Shown: positions 1 to 6,253, counted from the stretch's first letter. The stretch is DNA of 6,891 bases from Desulfovibrio sp. (GCA_014804915.1 JAAUYW010000002.1:15345-22235), one strand, 5' to 3'. Made by a program: numbers and translations. The notes: generated by a model from the letters alone, not told the origin.

Positions 1-485
1 ACCATCAGGACAATGCTGATCGAGATCATGATCAGGCGGATGCCCGGAATGACCATGCCAAAAAGCGTCACTGTAAAATCTGGCCGCAAAAAATCAGGAT
101 AAACGTAGACCCGGGCGCCATAAATCAGCATGATGGCGTTTTCAAAAAAAATGGAGGCTCCCAGGGCAGAGACAACGGCTGAAAGCCGGCTGGCGTTGCG
201 CAGCGGGCGATAGGCTGTGCGCTCCAGAAGCCAGCCCACAAGCGCGGCAAGCAGGCTCACCATGATGAAAACAGCGAACACCGCAAGCCCTGGCGAAAGA
301 AAGCCGGAAAGATTCCAGCTGACAAGGAGCGTCAGGCCGAGATAGGAACCAATTGTGAAAATATCGCCATGGGCAAAATTGATGAGTTTCAGCACGCCAT
401 AGACCATGGTATAGCCAAGGGCTACGAGCGCATAAATGCCGCCTATGGCAAGGCCATTCAAAACTTGCTGGAAAAACTGTTCCAT
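1..485 (-). CDS. livH: Branched-chain amino acid ABC transporter permease LivH (partial, C-terminus beyond window)
   Basis: Inner-membrane permease of the high-affinity leucine/isoleucine/valine (or related amino acid/amide) ABC importer; with LivM it forms the channel that receives ligand from the periplasmic binding protein. Reading the minus strand from the ATG at 485-483 gives 161 uninterrupted codons, and the frame is still open at the left edge; full LivH is usually about 290-310 aa, so roughly half is present. The N-terminus (MEQFFQQVLNGLAIGGIYAL) and the LGYTMVYG...INFAHGD stretch at residues 23-41 are hallmarks of the family, as is the YRPLRNASRL loop at 92-101 followed by a membrane segment at about 102-123. 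Hydrophobic segments lie near residues 10-30, 42-58, 62-87, 102-123 and 139-161. The ribosome site is weak (AGG three bases before the start), which may mean reliance on translation of livK upstream. It lies 54 nt downstream of livK on the same strand, the usual order. Confidence 0.95.
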   Translation of the reverse strand, partial: MEQFFQQVLNGLAIGGIYALVALGYTMVYGVLKLINFAHGDIFTIGSYLGLTLLVSWNLSGFLSPGLAVFAVFIMVSLLAALVGWLLERTAYRPLRNASRLSAVVSALGASIFFENAIMLIYGARVYVYPDFLRPDFTVTLFGMVIPGIRLIMISISIVLM

Positions 486-504
486 CTGCCTGGAAGCGGA
501 TAGC

Positions 505-532
505 GGCGCAAGCCAGCAGGCCGGCCTGCGCC
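505..532 (-). promoter_or_regulatory. GC-rich hairpin between livK and livH
   Basis: Within the 54-nt livK-livH gap, GGCGCA (505-510) pairs with TGCGCC (527-532). Nested in the same stretch is a perfect 14-bp palindrome, GCAGGCCGGCCTGC (516-529), which would form an alternative structure. There is no T-run after the stem in the minus direction, so it is not a standard terminator. Intercistronic stem-loops after a binding-protein gene are known in other ABC importer operons to stabilise the upstream mRNA and keep the binding protein more abundant than the permease. That role here is inference. Confidence 0.4.
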
Positions 533-539
533 ATGTCAA

Positions 540-1658
540 TTACGGCTGCAGGACAAAGCCGCCCTGATCATTGACCCTGTAGGTGCGATAAAATTCGCCA
601 ATCCTGTCGCCGCGGGCATCAAAGCCCATGGGCCCGGACAGGCCGGCGCTGTCTTTCAGCTTTTTCAGATTGGCTGCTATCTCTTCGGGGCTGTCCGCGC
701 CCTGCCGCAACGCGGCCTCAATGGCCATGAACGCGTCGCCTGCCAGTATTGCCCAGACAGACACTGGCGGCTGGCCGTATTTTTCCTGATAAGAGGCCAG
801 AAAAGCCCTTGCCTCCTGACTGTCCATGTCCTGGGGCAGCGGCGGACTAATGAAAAAATAACCGGCAGCGGCTTCCGGCCCGGCAATCTTGACCAGATCC
901 TGATGATTGGCCGCATCGCCGCCCATCATCGGCGTATCCCAGCCCATCTCCTTTTTCTGGCGCAAAAGCATGCCAGTTTCGGGATAGTAGCCGGTATAAA
1001 ACACAAGATCTGGCCCGGCGGCCTTGAGCCTTGTGAGAATGGCGGTGTAATCACGCTCGCCAGGGGTAAGTGCGTCAAAGAAAATCACCGGAACGTCAGC
1101 GGCATTGAGCGCAGCCCGGGTTTCTTCCGCAAGCCCCTTGGCATAGGATGAATTGTCATGCAAAAGGGCAACGCGCCTGTAGCCGCCGCTGGCGATTACG
1201 GCAGCCGCGGATTTGCCCTGGGCGTCATCCCTGGGGGAAGTGCGGAAAAAAAGCGGCAAGCCCTTTTCCGTAAGGCGCACGCTGGTCGAGCCCGTGCCAA
1301 TCTGCACCACCCCGCTCTCGTCAAAGATATTCTGGCTGGCCTCGGTAACAGCGGAGCCATACGTGCCTATCACTGCCGCGACGCCGGCGGAGACGAGCTT
1401 CTGGGCAGCAAGGGCGGCGGTGCGCGGATCTCCGGCATCATCCTCTATGACAAGCTCTACCTTCTTGCCATTGATGCCCCCCCTGGCATTGGCCTGCTCA
1501 ACAAGCAAACTGACTATGTTTTTCATATCCTGGCCTTCCGCCGCCCATTTGCCGGTAAGCGGACACATCAGGCCAATCTTTATGTCCCCGGCCAGCGACG
1601 GGCTTGCGGCCAGGACTGCCAGACAGAGCGCAATCAGCAAGCGCCAGACAAATTTCAT
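540..1658 (-). CDS. livK: Periplasmic branched-chain amino acid-binding protein (LivK/LivJ-type)
   Basis: Complete 372-aa solute-binding protein (type 1 periplasmic binding fold, Leu/Ile/Val-binding family), the usual length for the family. It captures the amino acid in the periplasm and hands it to the LivH/LivM permease. Residues 1-23 form a Sec signal peptide (positive start, hydrophobic core, SLA before the likely cleavage ahead of GDIKIG). The mature part opens with IKIGLMCPLTGKWAAEGQ; GINGKKVELVIEDDAGDP (61-78) and GTYGSAVTEAS (98-108) followed by GTGSTS (121-126) and FFRTSPRDDAQG (137-148) are the ligand-pocket landmarks of this family. The exact ligand cannot be read from sequence; related proteins bind Leu/Ile/Val, other amino acids, amides or urea. 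The start was chosen at 1658 because AGGGGA (1670-1665) lies six bases before it; the in-frame ATG at 1664 directly abuts that site, and longer versions would put non-signal sequence before the signal peptide. First gene of the liv operon, divergent from the repeat-protein gene. Confidence 0.94.
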   Translation of the reverse strand: MKFVWRLLIALCLAVLAASPSLAGDIKIGLMCPLTGKWAAEGQDMKNIVSLLVEQANARGGINGKKVELVIEDDAGDPRTAALAAQKLVSAGVAAVIGTYGSAVTEASQNIFDESGVVQIGTGSTSVRLTEKGLPLFFRTSPRDDAQGKSAAAVIASGGYRRVALLHDNSSYAKGLAEETRAALNAADVPVIFFDALTPGERDYTAILTRLKAAGPDLVFYTGYYPETGMLLRQKKEMGWDTPMMGGDAANHQDLVKIAGPEAAAGYFFISPPLPQDMDSQEARAFLASYQEKYGQPPVSVWAILAGDAFMAIEAALRQGADSPEEIAANLKKLKDSAGLSGPMGFDARGDRIGEFYRTYRVNDQGGFVLQP

Positions 1659-1825
1659 CTGCATTCCCCTAATAAGTGCCTGTAAGACAGCCAAAGTCCG
1701 GCTGCCACTTCTTTGAAACACAATAAATTCCAAGTTTAACACAGGCGCGAATAAAATAAAAGCGCGATTTCAGCCGCTGTTCCAGGCCAGCGTCAGGGAA
1801 ACACCACATGGCACAAGACCTATCC

Positions 1826-1845
1826 AATTTTGCACAAATTTTGCA
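1826..1845 (+). repeat. Direct repeat AATTTTGCA x2, one helical turn apart
   Basis: AATTTTGCA occurs at 1826-1834 and again at 1837-1845, an exact 9-bp direct repeat with an 11-bp period, in the 254-nt gap between the divergent livK and repeat-protein genes. Spacing of one helical turn is typical of binding sites for a regulator on one DNA face. The second copy overlaps the -35 part of the candidate sigma-28 promoter. A perfect palindrome CAAAATTTTG (1871-1880) lies further downstream. The rest of the gap shows no gene, and I see no convincing promoter for livK in it. The region is AT-rich, so chance is possible. Confidence 0.35.
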
Positions 1846-1861
1846 TGTAAACTGGCGATAA
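1835..1861 (+). promoter_or_regulatory. Candidate sigma-28 (FliA-type) promoter for the repeat-protein gene
   Basis: CAAATTTT (1835-1842), an 11-nt spacer and GGCGATAA (1854-1861) match the flagellar sigma-28 consensus TAAAGTTT-N11-GCCGATAA at 6 of 8 and 7 of 8 positions with the exact spacing. Transcription would begin near 1868-1872, leaving a leader of about 40 nt. A sigma-70 reading is poorer: GATAAT at 1857-1862 resembles a -10 box but has no acceptable -35 box 16-18 bases upstream. The match is seen in the sequence; the use of sigma-28 is inference. Confidence 0.5.
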
Positions 1862-1912
1862 TAATTTTTTCAAAATTTTGGTATTTTAAGGCAATTATTG
1901 CCGGGAGAAGTT

Positions 1913-3148
1913 ATGGCAGTATCAGGGATTAACAATTACAGGGACGCGATGTACCAGTGGCAGTCCCAGCAGCTGAAAACCACTGGCGCTTCCAGTTCCA
2001 GCACAGCCAGCTCGACAGCGCTGAACGCGCTTTTTGGCGGATCAGCCTCCATGACAAGCCAGATCTCAAGCATGGTCGAGCTGACCAAATACGCGATGGA
2101 CCAGATGGGGCTTTCATCAGATGCGCGCGTTACATTCAGCCAGATTGGCAAATACCGCGAGCAGCTGCAGAGCGAATTCAACGCCGGCGTGAAAAAGGGG
2201 CTTGAGGAAAGCGGCATCAGCAATCTTGCAGCGCTTTCGTTTGAGCTGGACAAAAATGGCGCGATCACTGCCGTTGGCGAAAATGCGAAAGATCGCAAGA
2301 CGGCCCAGGCATGGCTGGATGCAAATCCATCCTACGGCAAAACCCTGCTTGAGAATCTGCCAGAGGATGCCTTTGCCAGCTCTTCGTCAATCGCGTTCAA
2401 TATATCCACTACAGGCAAAATCACTGTCAAGGATTCCATTCAGGACAAGGTGCAGGCTGTTCTCAACCAGAAGGGCGATCTGGCGGACAATGCCAGAAGC
2501 CGCATGAAAACAGCGGGCATTGACATCAACTATCCGGTTGAATTCACATTTGACGCGGATGGAGCCATCAAGGTCGCAGGCGATTCGGAACAGGCCAGCC
2601 AGATCAACGCCTGGCTGAAAGAAAATCCCGAGCTTGGCTCAGAGCTGCAAGCCATCTTCAGCAAGCAGAAGATTGATCCCTCTTCAGTAACAGTCCGCCT
2701 TGGCAGCCAGGGGGCGTTGCAGGCGACAGTAAGCAACGCGGAGCTCAGGGATATCCAGGCCGGCTTTGACAAGGCTGGCGATACTGGCCAGAAGCTGATT
2801 TCCGGCCTTGGCAATCTGGGCATTGACAAGAACATCAATTTCAGCATCCAGATTGGCACAGACGGCAGCTTCAAGGTAATCAGCGATCACCCGGACGCAG
2901 CCAAATTGCAGCAGTTTTTTGACGACAATCCCGAGCTCGTCAAAAAGTTCCGCCAGATTGAGACGCTGGCCGGCATTGACGACGCGCGCAAGGCAATGCA
3001 GATTTCGCCTTCCTCAATGCGCAAGCGCATCCAGATTGAATCCATGAGCGCCTGGTGGGCGGGTTCCGGCAATGCCAATTCCTATTTTGGCCAGTATTCC
3101 GGCGTTAGCGGCCTTTCCCTGCTCTCCGGCCTGAATCTGCAAATCTAG
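1913..3148 (+). CDS. Five-unit repeat protein of unknown function, possible flagellum-associated exported protein
   Basis: A 411-aa protein I cannot assign to a named family. It has no Sec signal peptide and no transmembrane helix. Residues 1-24 are polar and helical, 25-47 are rich in Ser/Thr/Ala, and 48-100 look helical. Residues 102-349 hold five tandem units of about 50 residues, each a predicted beta-hairpin with a turn glycine (G116, G168, G217, G267, G318) followed by a helix. Units 1, 3 and 5 share a (W/F)LxxNP-type helix signature (AWLDANP, AWLKENP, QFFDDNP); units 2 and 4 lack it and share a KxGD-like turn. Residues 381-411 are Gly/Ser/aromatic-rich and end in hydrophobic residues. 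The ATG at 1913 is chosen because GGGAG (1903-1907) sits five bases upstream; a TTG at 1898 in the same frame would overlap that site. A sigma-28-like promoter lies upstream. An unusual N-terminus without signal peptide plus that promoter is compatible with export through the flagellar apparatus, but this is inference. Confidence 0.85.
   Translation: MAVSGINNYRDAMYQWQSQQLKTTGASSSSTASSTALNALFGGSASMTSQISSMVELTKYAMDQMGLSSDARVTFSQIGKYREQLQSEFNAGVKKGLEESGISNLAALSFELDKNGAITAVGENAKDRKTAQAWLDANPSYGKTLLENLPEDAFASSSSIAFNISTTGKITVKDSIQDKVQAVLNQKGDLADNARSRMKTAGIDINYPVEFTFDADGAIKVAGDSEQASQINAWLKENPELGSELQAIFSKQKIDPSSVTVRLGSQGALQATVSNAELRDIQAGFDKAGDTGQKLISGLGNLGIDKNINFSIQIGTDGSFKVISDHPDAAKLQQFFDDNPELVKKFRQIETLAGIDDARKAMQISPSSMRKRIQIESMSAWWAGSGNANSYFGQYSGVSGLSLLSGLNLQI
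2216..2959 (+). repeat. Coding region for five tandem ~50-residue protein repeats (A-B-A-B-A)
   Basis: This stretch encodes residues 102-349 of the 411-aa protein. Hairpin segments are 108-121, 160-174, 209-223, 259-273 and 308-323; turn glycines are spaced 52, 49, 50 and 51 residues. The A-type units (1, 3, 5) have glycines exactly 101 residues apart twice, and the B-type units (2, 4) 99 apart. The A units also share a GI(S/D)xN-type lead-in (101-104, 202-206, 303-307). The similarity is at protein level, so the duplications look old; a partial sixth lead-in (AGIDD, 353-357) follows the fifth unit. Confidence 0.75.
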
Positions 3149-3158
3149 GGAATAGTGC

Positions 3159-3187
3159 TTGCCCCGGACTTTGGCATAAGCTATATT
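3159..3187 (+). promoter_or_regulatory. Candidate sigma-70 promoter for the 182-aa protein gene
   Basis: TTGCCC (3159-3164), a 17-nt spacer and TATATT (3182-3187) match the -35 and -10 boxes at 4 of 6 and 5 of 6 positions with ideal spacing, giving a start near 3194 and a leader of about 50 nt. The leader holds a small hairpin (GGCCGC 3193-3198 with GCGGCC 3206-3211). The same bases can also be read as a weak terminator of the preceding gene: GCTTGCC (3157-3163) pairs with GGC/AAGC (3173-3181, two-base bulge) before TATATTTTT. I favour the promoter but cannot exclude both roles. Confidence 0.4.
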
Positions 3188-3243
3188 TTTCAGGCCGCAA
3201 CATGGGCGGCCAGTGAATCAGGCAGACTTGCAAGGAGTGGGGC

Positions 3244-3792
3244 ATGACAATCCGGACTGGCAGAATAGGCGCGCTCGCTGAAAAATTAAATGAGGCCTAT
3301 TACAGGCGCACATGGAATTCGGACAAGATCTGCCAGGGCGCGGTTGAACTGATTCCCACGGATCACGCCACAGCCATTCTGGACAATTGCCTGCGCATTG
3401 TGTTTTTTCCCTACGGAGCCAAGGCGCCGGCAAGCAGGGAGGAATTTGACAGGGTTGTCGAGCAGATGACTGCAACGCTTGGCGAGCTCAGGCGCAACAT
3501 AGCCGAGCACAATATAACTGAAAAAATATGCGGCAGGGGCATCCTGGCCCAGTATAACGCCAACGCCATTTTTTACGGCTTTGGCAGCATCAGGATCCGG
3601 GAAAATATTGCCACTGAAATGCGGGCCATAAATCTCCTTGTCAGCCAGGCCGCAACGCCGGAGGATCGGGAAGGCTATGCGCGCATCAGGGATGTCGCCA
3701 CGAAACTGGCGCATACGGTGTATGAAGCAACCAGCGAGCTTGAGAATAATTTCGCCACTCTGGCTGCCTGCCTTGTAGAAACGGATTTTTAA
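3244..3792 (+). CDS. Uncharacterised 182-aa protein, mostly helical
   Basis: I do not recognise a family. The protein is 182 aa, predicted cytoplasmic, without signal peptide or transmembrane segment, and appears almost wholly alpha-helical. Long amphipathic stretches lie around residues 65-91 (EEFDRVVEQM...ELRRNIAEHN) and 117-136, and 141-179 could form a helical hairpin. A conserved-looking core is ICGRGILAQYNANAIFYGFG (95-114). Cysteines are scattered (30, 49, 96, 176) and do not form a metal motif. The start is well supported by AAGGAG (3232-3237), six bases before the ATG. It lies 95 nt after the repeat-protein gene with a possible promoter of its own and is followed by a strong hairpin, so it may be transcribed alone. 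Codon use and composition resemble the neighbours, so there is no sign of recent transfer. Confidence 0.8.
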   Translation: MTIRTGRIGALAEKLNEAYYRRTWNSDKICQGAVELIPTDHATAILDNCLRIVFFPYGAKAPASREEFDRVVEQMTATLGELRRNIAEHNITEKICGRGILAQYNANAIFYGFGSIRIRENIATEMRAINLLVSQAATPEDREGYARIRDVATKLAHTVYEATSELENNFATLAACLVETDF

Positions 3793-3811
3793 TATTTTGC
3801 CAAGTTTGACA

Positions 3812-3849
3812 AAATCGCCTGCGACGCCCTGCCCCGTCCCAGGCGATTT
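3812..3849 (+). terminator. Strong hairpin after the 182-aa protein gene, probable terminator
   Basis: AAATCGCCTG (3812-3821) pairs perfectly with CAGGCGATTT (3840-3849); after one C-C mismatch the stem continues with GACG (3823-3826) and CGTC (3835-3838), leaving an 8-nt loop. That makes 14 pairs with a single mismatch, 20 nt past the stop codon. The 3' flank is only weakly T-rich (GATTT then GCCGTTT), so termination on the plus strand may be incomplete; in the minus direction the stem is followed by TTTTG. A second, smaller stem, GCTGGC (3861-3866) with GCCAGC (3880-3885), follows before the next gene. Confidence 0.55.
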
Positions 3850-3919
3850 GCCGTTTAGAAGCTGGCGGAATTTGCAATAGCCAGCCTGCGGCGTTCAATC
3901 CTTCAAAACCGGAGCTCTA

Positions 3920-4237
3920 ATGAAAGCATGCCTGGGTAAATTGCACGACAAGCCGGTAATGATCGAAGTGCGCGATGGCATAGTCTATATTGATGACGAA
4001 CCGGAGCCAATCAAGAATGTCACGGAAGCGGACATCGAAGCCTTTCAGGCTGATCTGGACAATGTGCCCGCAAGCGACGACGAAGGCCATGAAGCGCTGC
4101 TCAATGCCATTCGCGCGGCATTTCTGGCGAAGCTGCTTGGCAACGCCGTAGGCGACGAAACGGTCAGCCGCCTCTCCCATATTCTCGATTCCGTGCATTA
4201 TGACGTTTTGCAGTACCTTGGAGAAACCGGAGATTAA
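3920..4237 (+). CDS. Uncharacterised small acidic protein (105 aa)
   Basis: I do not recognise this family. The 105-aa product is acidic, soluble, and has no signal peptide. Residues 4-34 look like short beta-strands (LGKLHDKPVMIEV, IVYIDDEP), residues 35-48 form an acidic helix, and 56-102 contain two helices with hydrophobic faces (ALLNAIRAAFLAKLLG, and SRLSHILDSVHYDVLQYLG). The ATG at 3920 has GGAG (3911-3914) five bases upstream, which supports it as a real gene despite its size, as does the strong codon-position pattern. It lies 112 nt ahead of rsfS on the same strand and may be the first gene of that transcript or an independent one; no clear promoter or terminator decides this. A long open frame on the opposite strand across this region shows no recognisable protein. 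Confidence 0.75.
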   Translation: MKACLGKLHDKPVMIEVRDGIVYIDDEPEPIKNVTEADIEAFQADLDNVPASDDEGHEALLNAIRAAFLAKLLGNAVGDETVSRLSHILDSVHYDVLQYLGETGD

Positions 4238-4349
4238 GGCTTTCTCTCTCCTGGCGCTGCCATAAGCCGCAGGCTGCCCTCCTCCCCCGGGCGCGGCTGG
4301 GCGGCCATGCGACGTTGCCCTTGCCCGGCATTTGCGATAAGGGTAAGGC

Positions 4350-4703
4350 ATGAATGCGAATAATCTGGATGCCAGACTGGCCAGCCTTGCGGCGCTCCTT
4401 GAAGACGCCAGGGCGCTCTCTCCTGTAGCGCTCAAACTTTCCGGCGAAAATACCATAGCTGACGCAATGATTGTCGCAACTGCGACATCCAGGCGCCAGG
4501 CCCAGGGACTCGCCGAGGCCGTTGTGGACTGGTGCAAGAAAAACGGCCAGGAATATCTGCATACGGAAGGCTTTGATACTGGCGAATGGATACTGGTGGA
4601 CGCAAACGACATCATAGTCCACATTTTCCTGCCTGACAGCCGCGAAATGTATCGCATTGAAGATCTCGCGGCCAGGGCTCCAAAAAAGGAGAACCGGCAA
4701 TGA
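4350..4703 (+). CDS. rsfS: Ribosome silencing factor RsfS (Iojap/RsfA family)
   Basis: RsfS binds ribosomal protein L14 (uL14) on the large subunit and blocks joining of the subunits, lowering translation when nutrients are scarce. The 117-aa product has the family's usual length and landmarks: ADAMIVATATSRRQAQGLAEAV (37-58) in place of the common ADYFVIATGTS..., then LHTEG (70-74), GEWILVDANDIIVHIF (78-93) and REMYRIEDL (98-106). The start at 4350 has AAGGG six bases upstream (4339-4343). In many bacteria rsfS follows nadD; here it precedes gpmI, with which it overlaps by four bases (ATGA at 4700-4703), so the two are probably translationally coupled. The 112-nt gap upstream is GC-rich with short inverted repeats but no convincing terminator. 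Assignment rests on motif recognition and is firm. Confidence 0.95.
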   Translation: MNANNLDARLASLAALLEDARALSPVALKLSGENTIADAMIVATATSRRQAQGLAEAVVDWCKKNGQEYLHTEGFDTGEWILVDANDIIVHIFLPDSREMYRIEDLAARAPKKENRQ

Positions 4704-6253
4704 CGCCAACATTGTTGCTCATACTTGATGGCTGGGGCCTCCCCCCGGAAAATGAAAACAAAAAGGCCGACGCGCCGCTGCTGGCGAAAACGCCCAATCT
4801 GGACCGCCTGTTCCGGGAACGGCCCCATTCAAAAATGAACGCTTCCGGGCGGGCTGTGGGACTGCCTGCCGGATACATGGGCAATTCGGAAGTCGGCCAC
4901 CTCAATATTGGTGCCGGCAGAATCGTTTACCAGGACATGACCAAAATAGATGTGGCCATTGAAAACGGCAGTTTCGCCAAAAATCCGGTCTTTCAGGACC
5001 TGTTCGCCAAAGTCAGGGACCGGAAGGGGAGGCTGCATCTTGTTGGCCTGGTTTCGGATGGAGGGGTGCACAGCCATATTGACCATCTTGTTTCGCTATG
5101 CAAGCTTGCCTCCGAAGCCGGGCTGCCTGTGCGCATTCACTGCATTCTCGATGGCCGCGACACTGACCCGCATGCTGGCGCGAAATTCGTGGCTGATCTT
5201 GAGCGGGCAATCCGCGATTTGCCGGACGTGCTGATCGCCGACCTGATTGGCCGCTTTTATGCGATGGATCGCGACAAGCGCTGGGAGCGGGTAAAGGAAG
5301 CCTGGGATCTTTTCGCGCATGGCACGAGCGACGCGGGCCTTGAGGCGCCCAATGCCGCGGCAGCCCTGCAGGCCTCCTACGCCAGCGACGTCACAGATGA
5401 GTTCGTCAAGCCCGTGGTGCTAAAGGATGGCAGGCTGCCCGGAGAGCCGCAGGGGATGGCCGATGGCGATGGCCTCTTCTTTTTCAACTTCCGCGCGGAC
5501 CGGATGCGCGAAATCGTCCAGGCATTTATCGACAAGGATTTCACCGCCTTTGAGCGCGGCCGCGTGCCAGGCCTCTGCGGCGTTGCCTCAATGACTCCGT
5601 ATGAGGAAACTTTCGACATTCCGGTGGCGTTTCCCAAGGAAGCCATAGCCATGGGTCTTGGAGAGCTGGTTTCCAGAGCCGGTATGCGCCAGCTGCGGCT
5701 TGCCGAAACCGAAAAATACGCGCATGTAACCTATTTTTTCAATGGCGGACGCGAAGAGCCATTTGAGGGAGAAGACCGAATCCTAGTGCCCAGCCCCCGC
5801 GATGTGGCGACATACGATCTCAAGCCGGAAATGAGCGCGCGCGAAGTGACGCAAAAATTTCTCGAGGCCTGGAAATCGGGCAAATACGATTTTGTAGTCT
5901 GCAATCTGGCAAACGGAGATATGGTGGGCCACACGGGCAATCTGGAAGCGGCCGAGAAAGCCTGCGCTGTAGTGGACGAGTGCGTGGGCAAAATGGCGCA
6001 GGCTGTTGAAGACAGCGGCGGCCGGATGATTGTGATCGCCGATCATGGCAACTGCGAAGTGATGCTGACGCCCGAGGGCCAGCCGCACACTGCCCACACT
6101 ACCAATCCTGTGCCGTTTCTGCTGATTGAGCCAGACGGCAGGAAAGTGCGCCTGAAGGATGGCAAACTCGCGGATGTGGCGCCCACCATCCTGAAGCTCT
6201 GGGGCCTGGAGCCGGCAGCGGAGATGACTGGTGAAAGCCTGGTGGAGGCATGA
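4700..6253 (+). CDS. gpmI: 2,3-bisphosphoglycerate-independent phosphoglycerate mutase
   Basis: Cytoplasmic glycolytic/gluconeogenic enzyme that interconverts 3-phosphoglycerate and 2-phosphoglycerate through a phosphoserine intermediate, using two Mn2+ ions. The 517-aa length is typical (about 510-515). The alkaline-phosphatase-like domain is split by the phosphotransferase insertion. Visible residues: D10 (LDGWG) and the catalytic S63 (GNSEVGH) for metal 2; H124 in SDGGVHSH; RD at 153-154 in DGRDTDP; R185 and R191 in GRFYAMDRDKRW; R265 and R268 in NFRADRMR; K339 in TEKYAHVTYFFNGG; D407 and H411 in NGDMVGHTG; D448-H449 in ADHGN; H466 in HTTNPVPF. All expected catalytic and metal ligands are present, so it should be active. 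The start is supported by AAGGAG (4686-4691), eight bases upstream and inside the end of rsfS. Its stop directly abuts the next ATG. Confidence 0.98.
   Translation: MTPTLLLILDGWGLPPENENKKADAPLLAKTPNLDRLFRERPHSKMNASGRAVGLPAGYMGNSEVGHLNIGAGRIVYQDMTKIDVAIENGSFAKNPVFQDLFAKVRDRKGRLHLVGLVSDGGVHSHIDHLVSLCKLASEAGLPVRIHCILDGRDTDPHAGAKFVADLERAIRDLPDVLIADLIGRFYAMDRDKRWERVKEAWDLFAHGTSDAGLEAPNAAAALQASYASDVTDEFVKPVVLKDGRLPGEPQGMADGDGLFFFNFRADRMREIVQAFIDKDFTAFERGRVPGLCGVASMTPYEETFDIPVAFPKEAIAMGLGELVSRAGMRQLRLAETEKYAHVTYFFNGGREEPFEGEDRILVPSPRDVATYDLKPEMSAREVTQKFLEAWKSGKYDFVVCNLANGDMVGHTGNLEAAEKACAVVDECVGKMAQAVEDSGGRMIVIADHGNCEVMLTPEGQPHTAHTTNPVPFLLIEPDGRKVRLKDGKLADVAPTILKLWGLEPAAEMTGESLVEA

Noticed and set aside
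142..534. 130-codon minus-strand open frame at the left end
   Set aside because: It is an alternative frame over livH, whose correct frame starts at 485 and gives an unmistakable permease sequence.
1158..1716. Two long plus-strand open frames opposite livK
   Set aside because: Antisense to a complete binding-protein gene; no ribosome site or domain.
1659..1742. N-terminal extension of livK to upstream starts
   Set aside because: It would place 28 unrelated residues before a standard signal peptide; the ribosome site AGGGGA fits the ATG at 1658.
1809..1835. TGGCAC...TTGCA as a sigma-54 promoter
   Set aside because: The two elements are about 15 bases apart rather than the required 4-5, so the -24/-12 geometry is absent.
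1898..1912. TTG start 15 bases upstream for the repeat protein
   Set aside because: The start would overlap the ribosome site GGGAG (1903-1907), which is correctly spaced for the ATG at 1913.
3193..3211. GGCCGC/GCGGCC hairpin as terminator of the repeat-protein gene
   Set aside because: No T-run follows it on the plus strand; it more likely sits in the leader of the next gene.
4221..4246. Imperfect stem GAGAAACC / GG-c-TTTCTC over the stop codon of the 105-aa gene as a terminator
   Set aside because: Only eight pairs with a bulge and a C/T-mixed tail rather than a T-run; too weak to call.
3917..4828. 303-codon open frame on the minus strand across the 105-aa gene, rsfS and the start of gpmI
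   Set aside because: It is antisense to clearly recognisable rsfS and gpmI codons, shows no domain and has low-complexity Ser/Ala/Arg composition typical of a shadow frame in GC-rich DNA.
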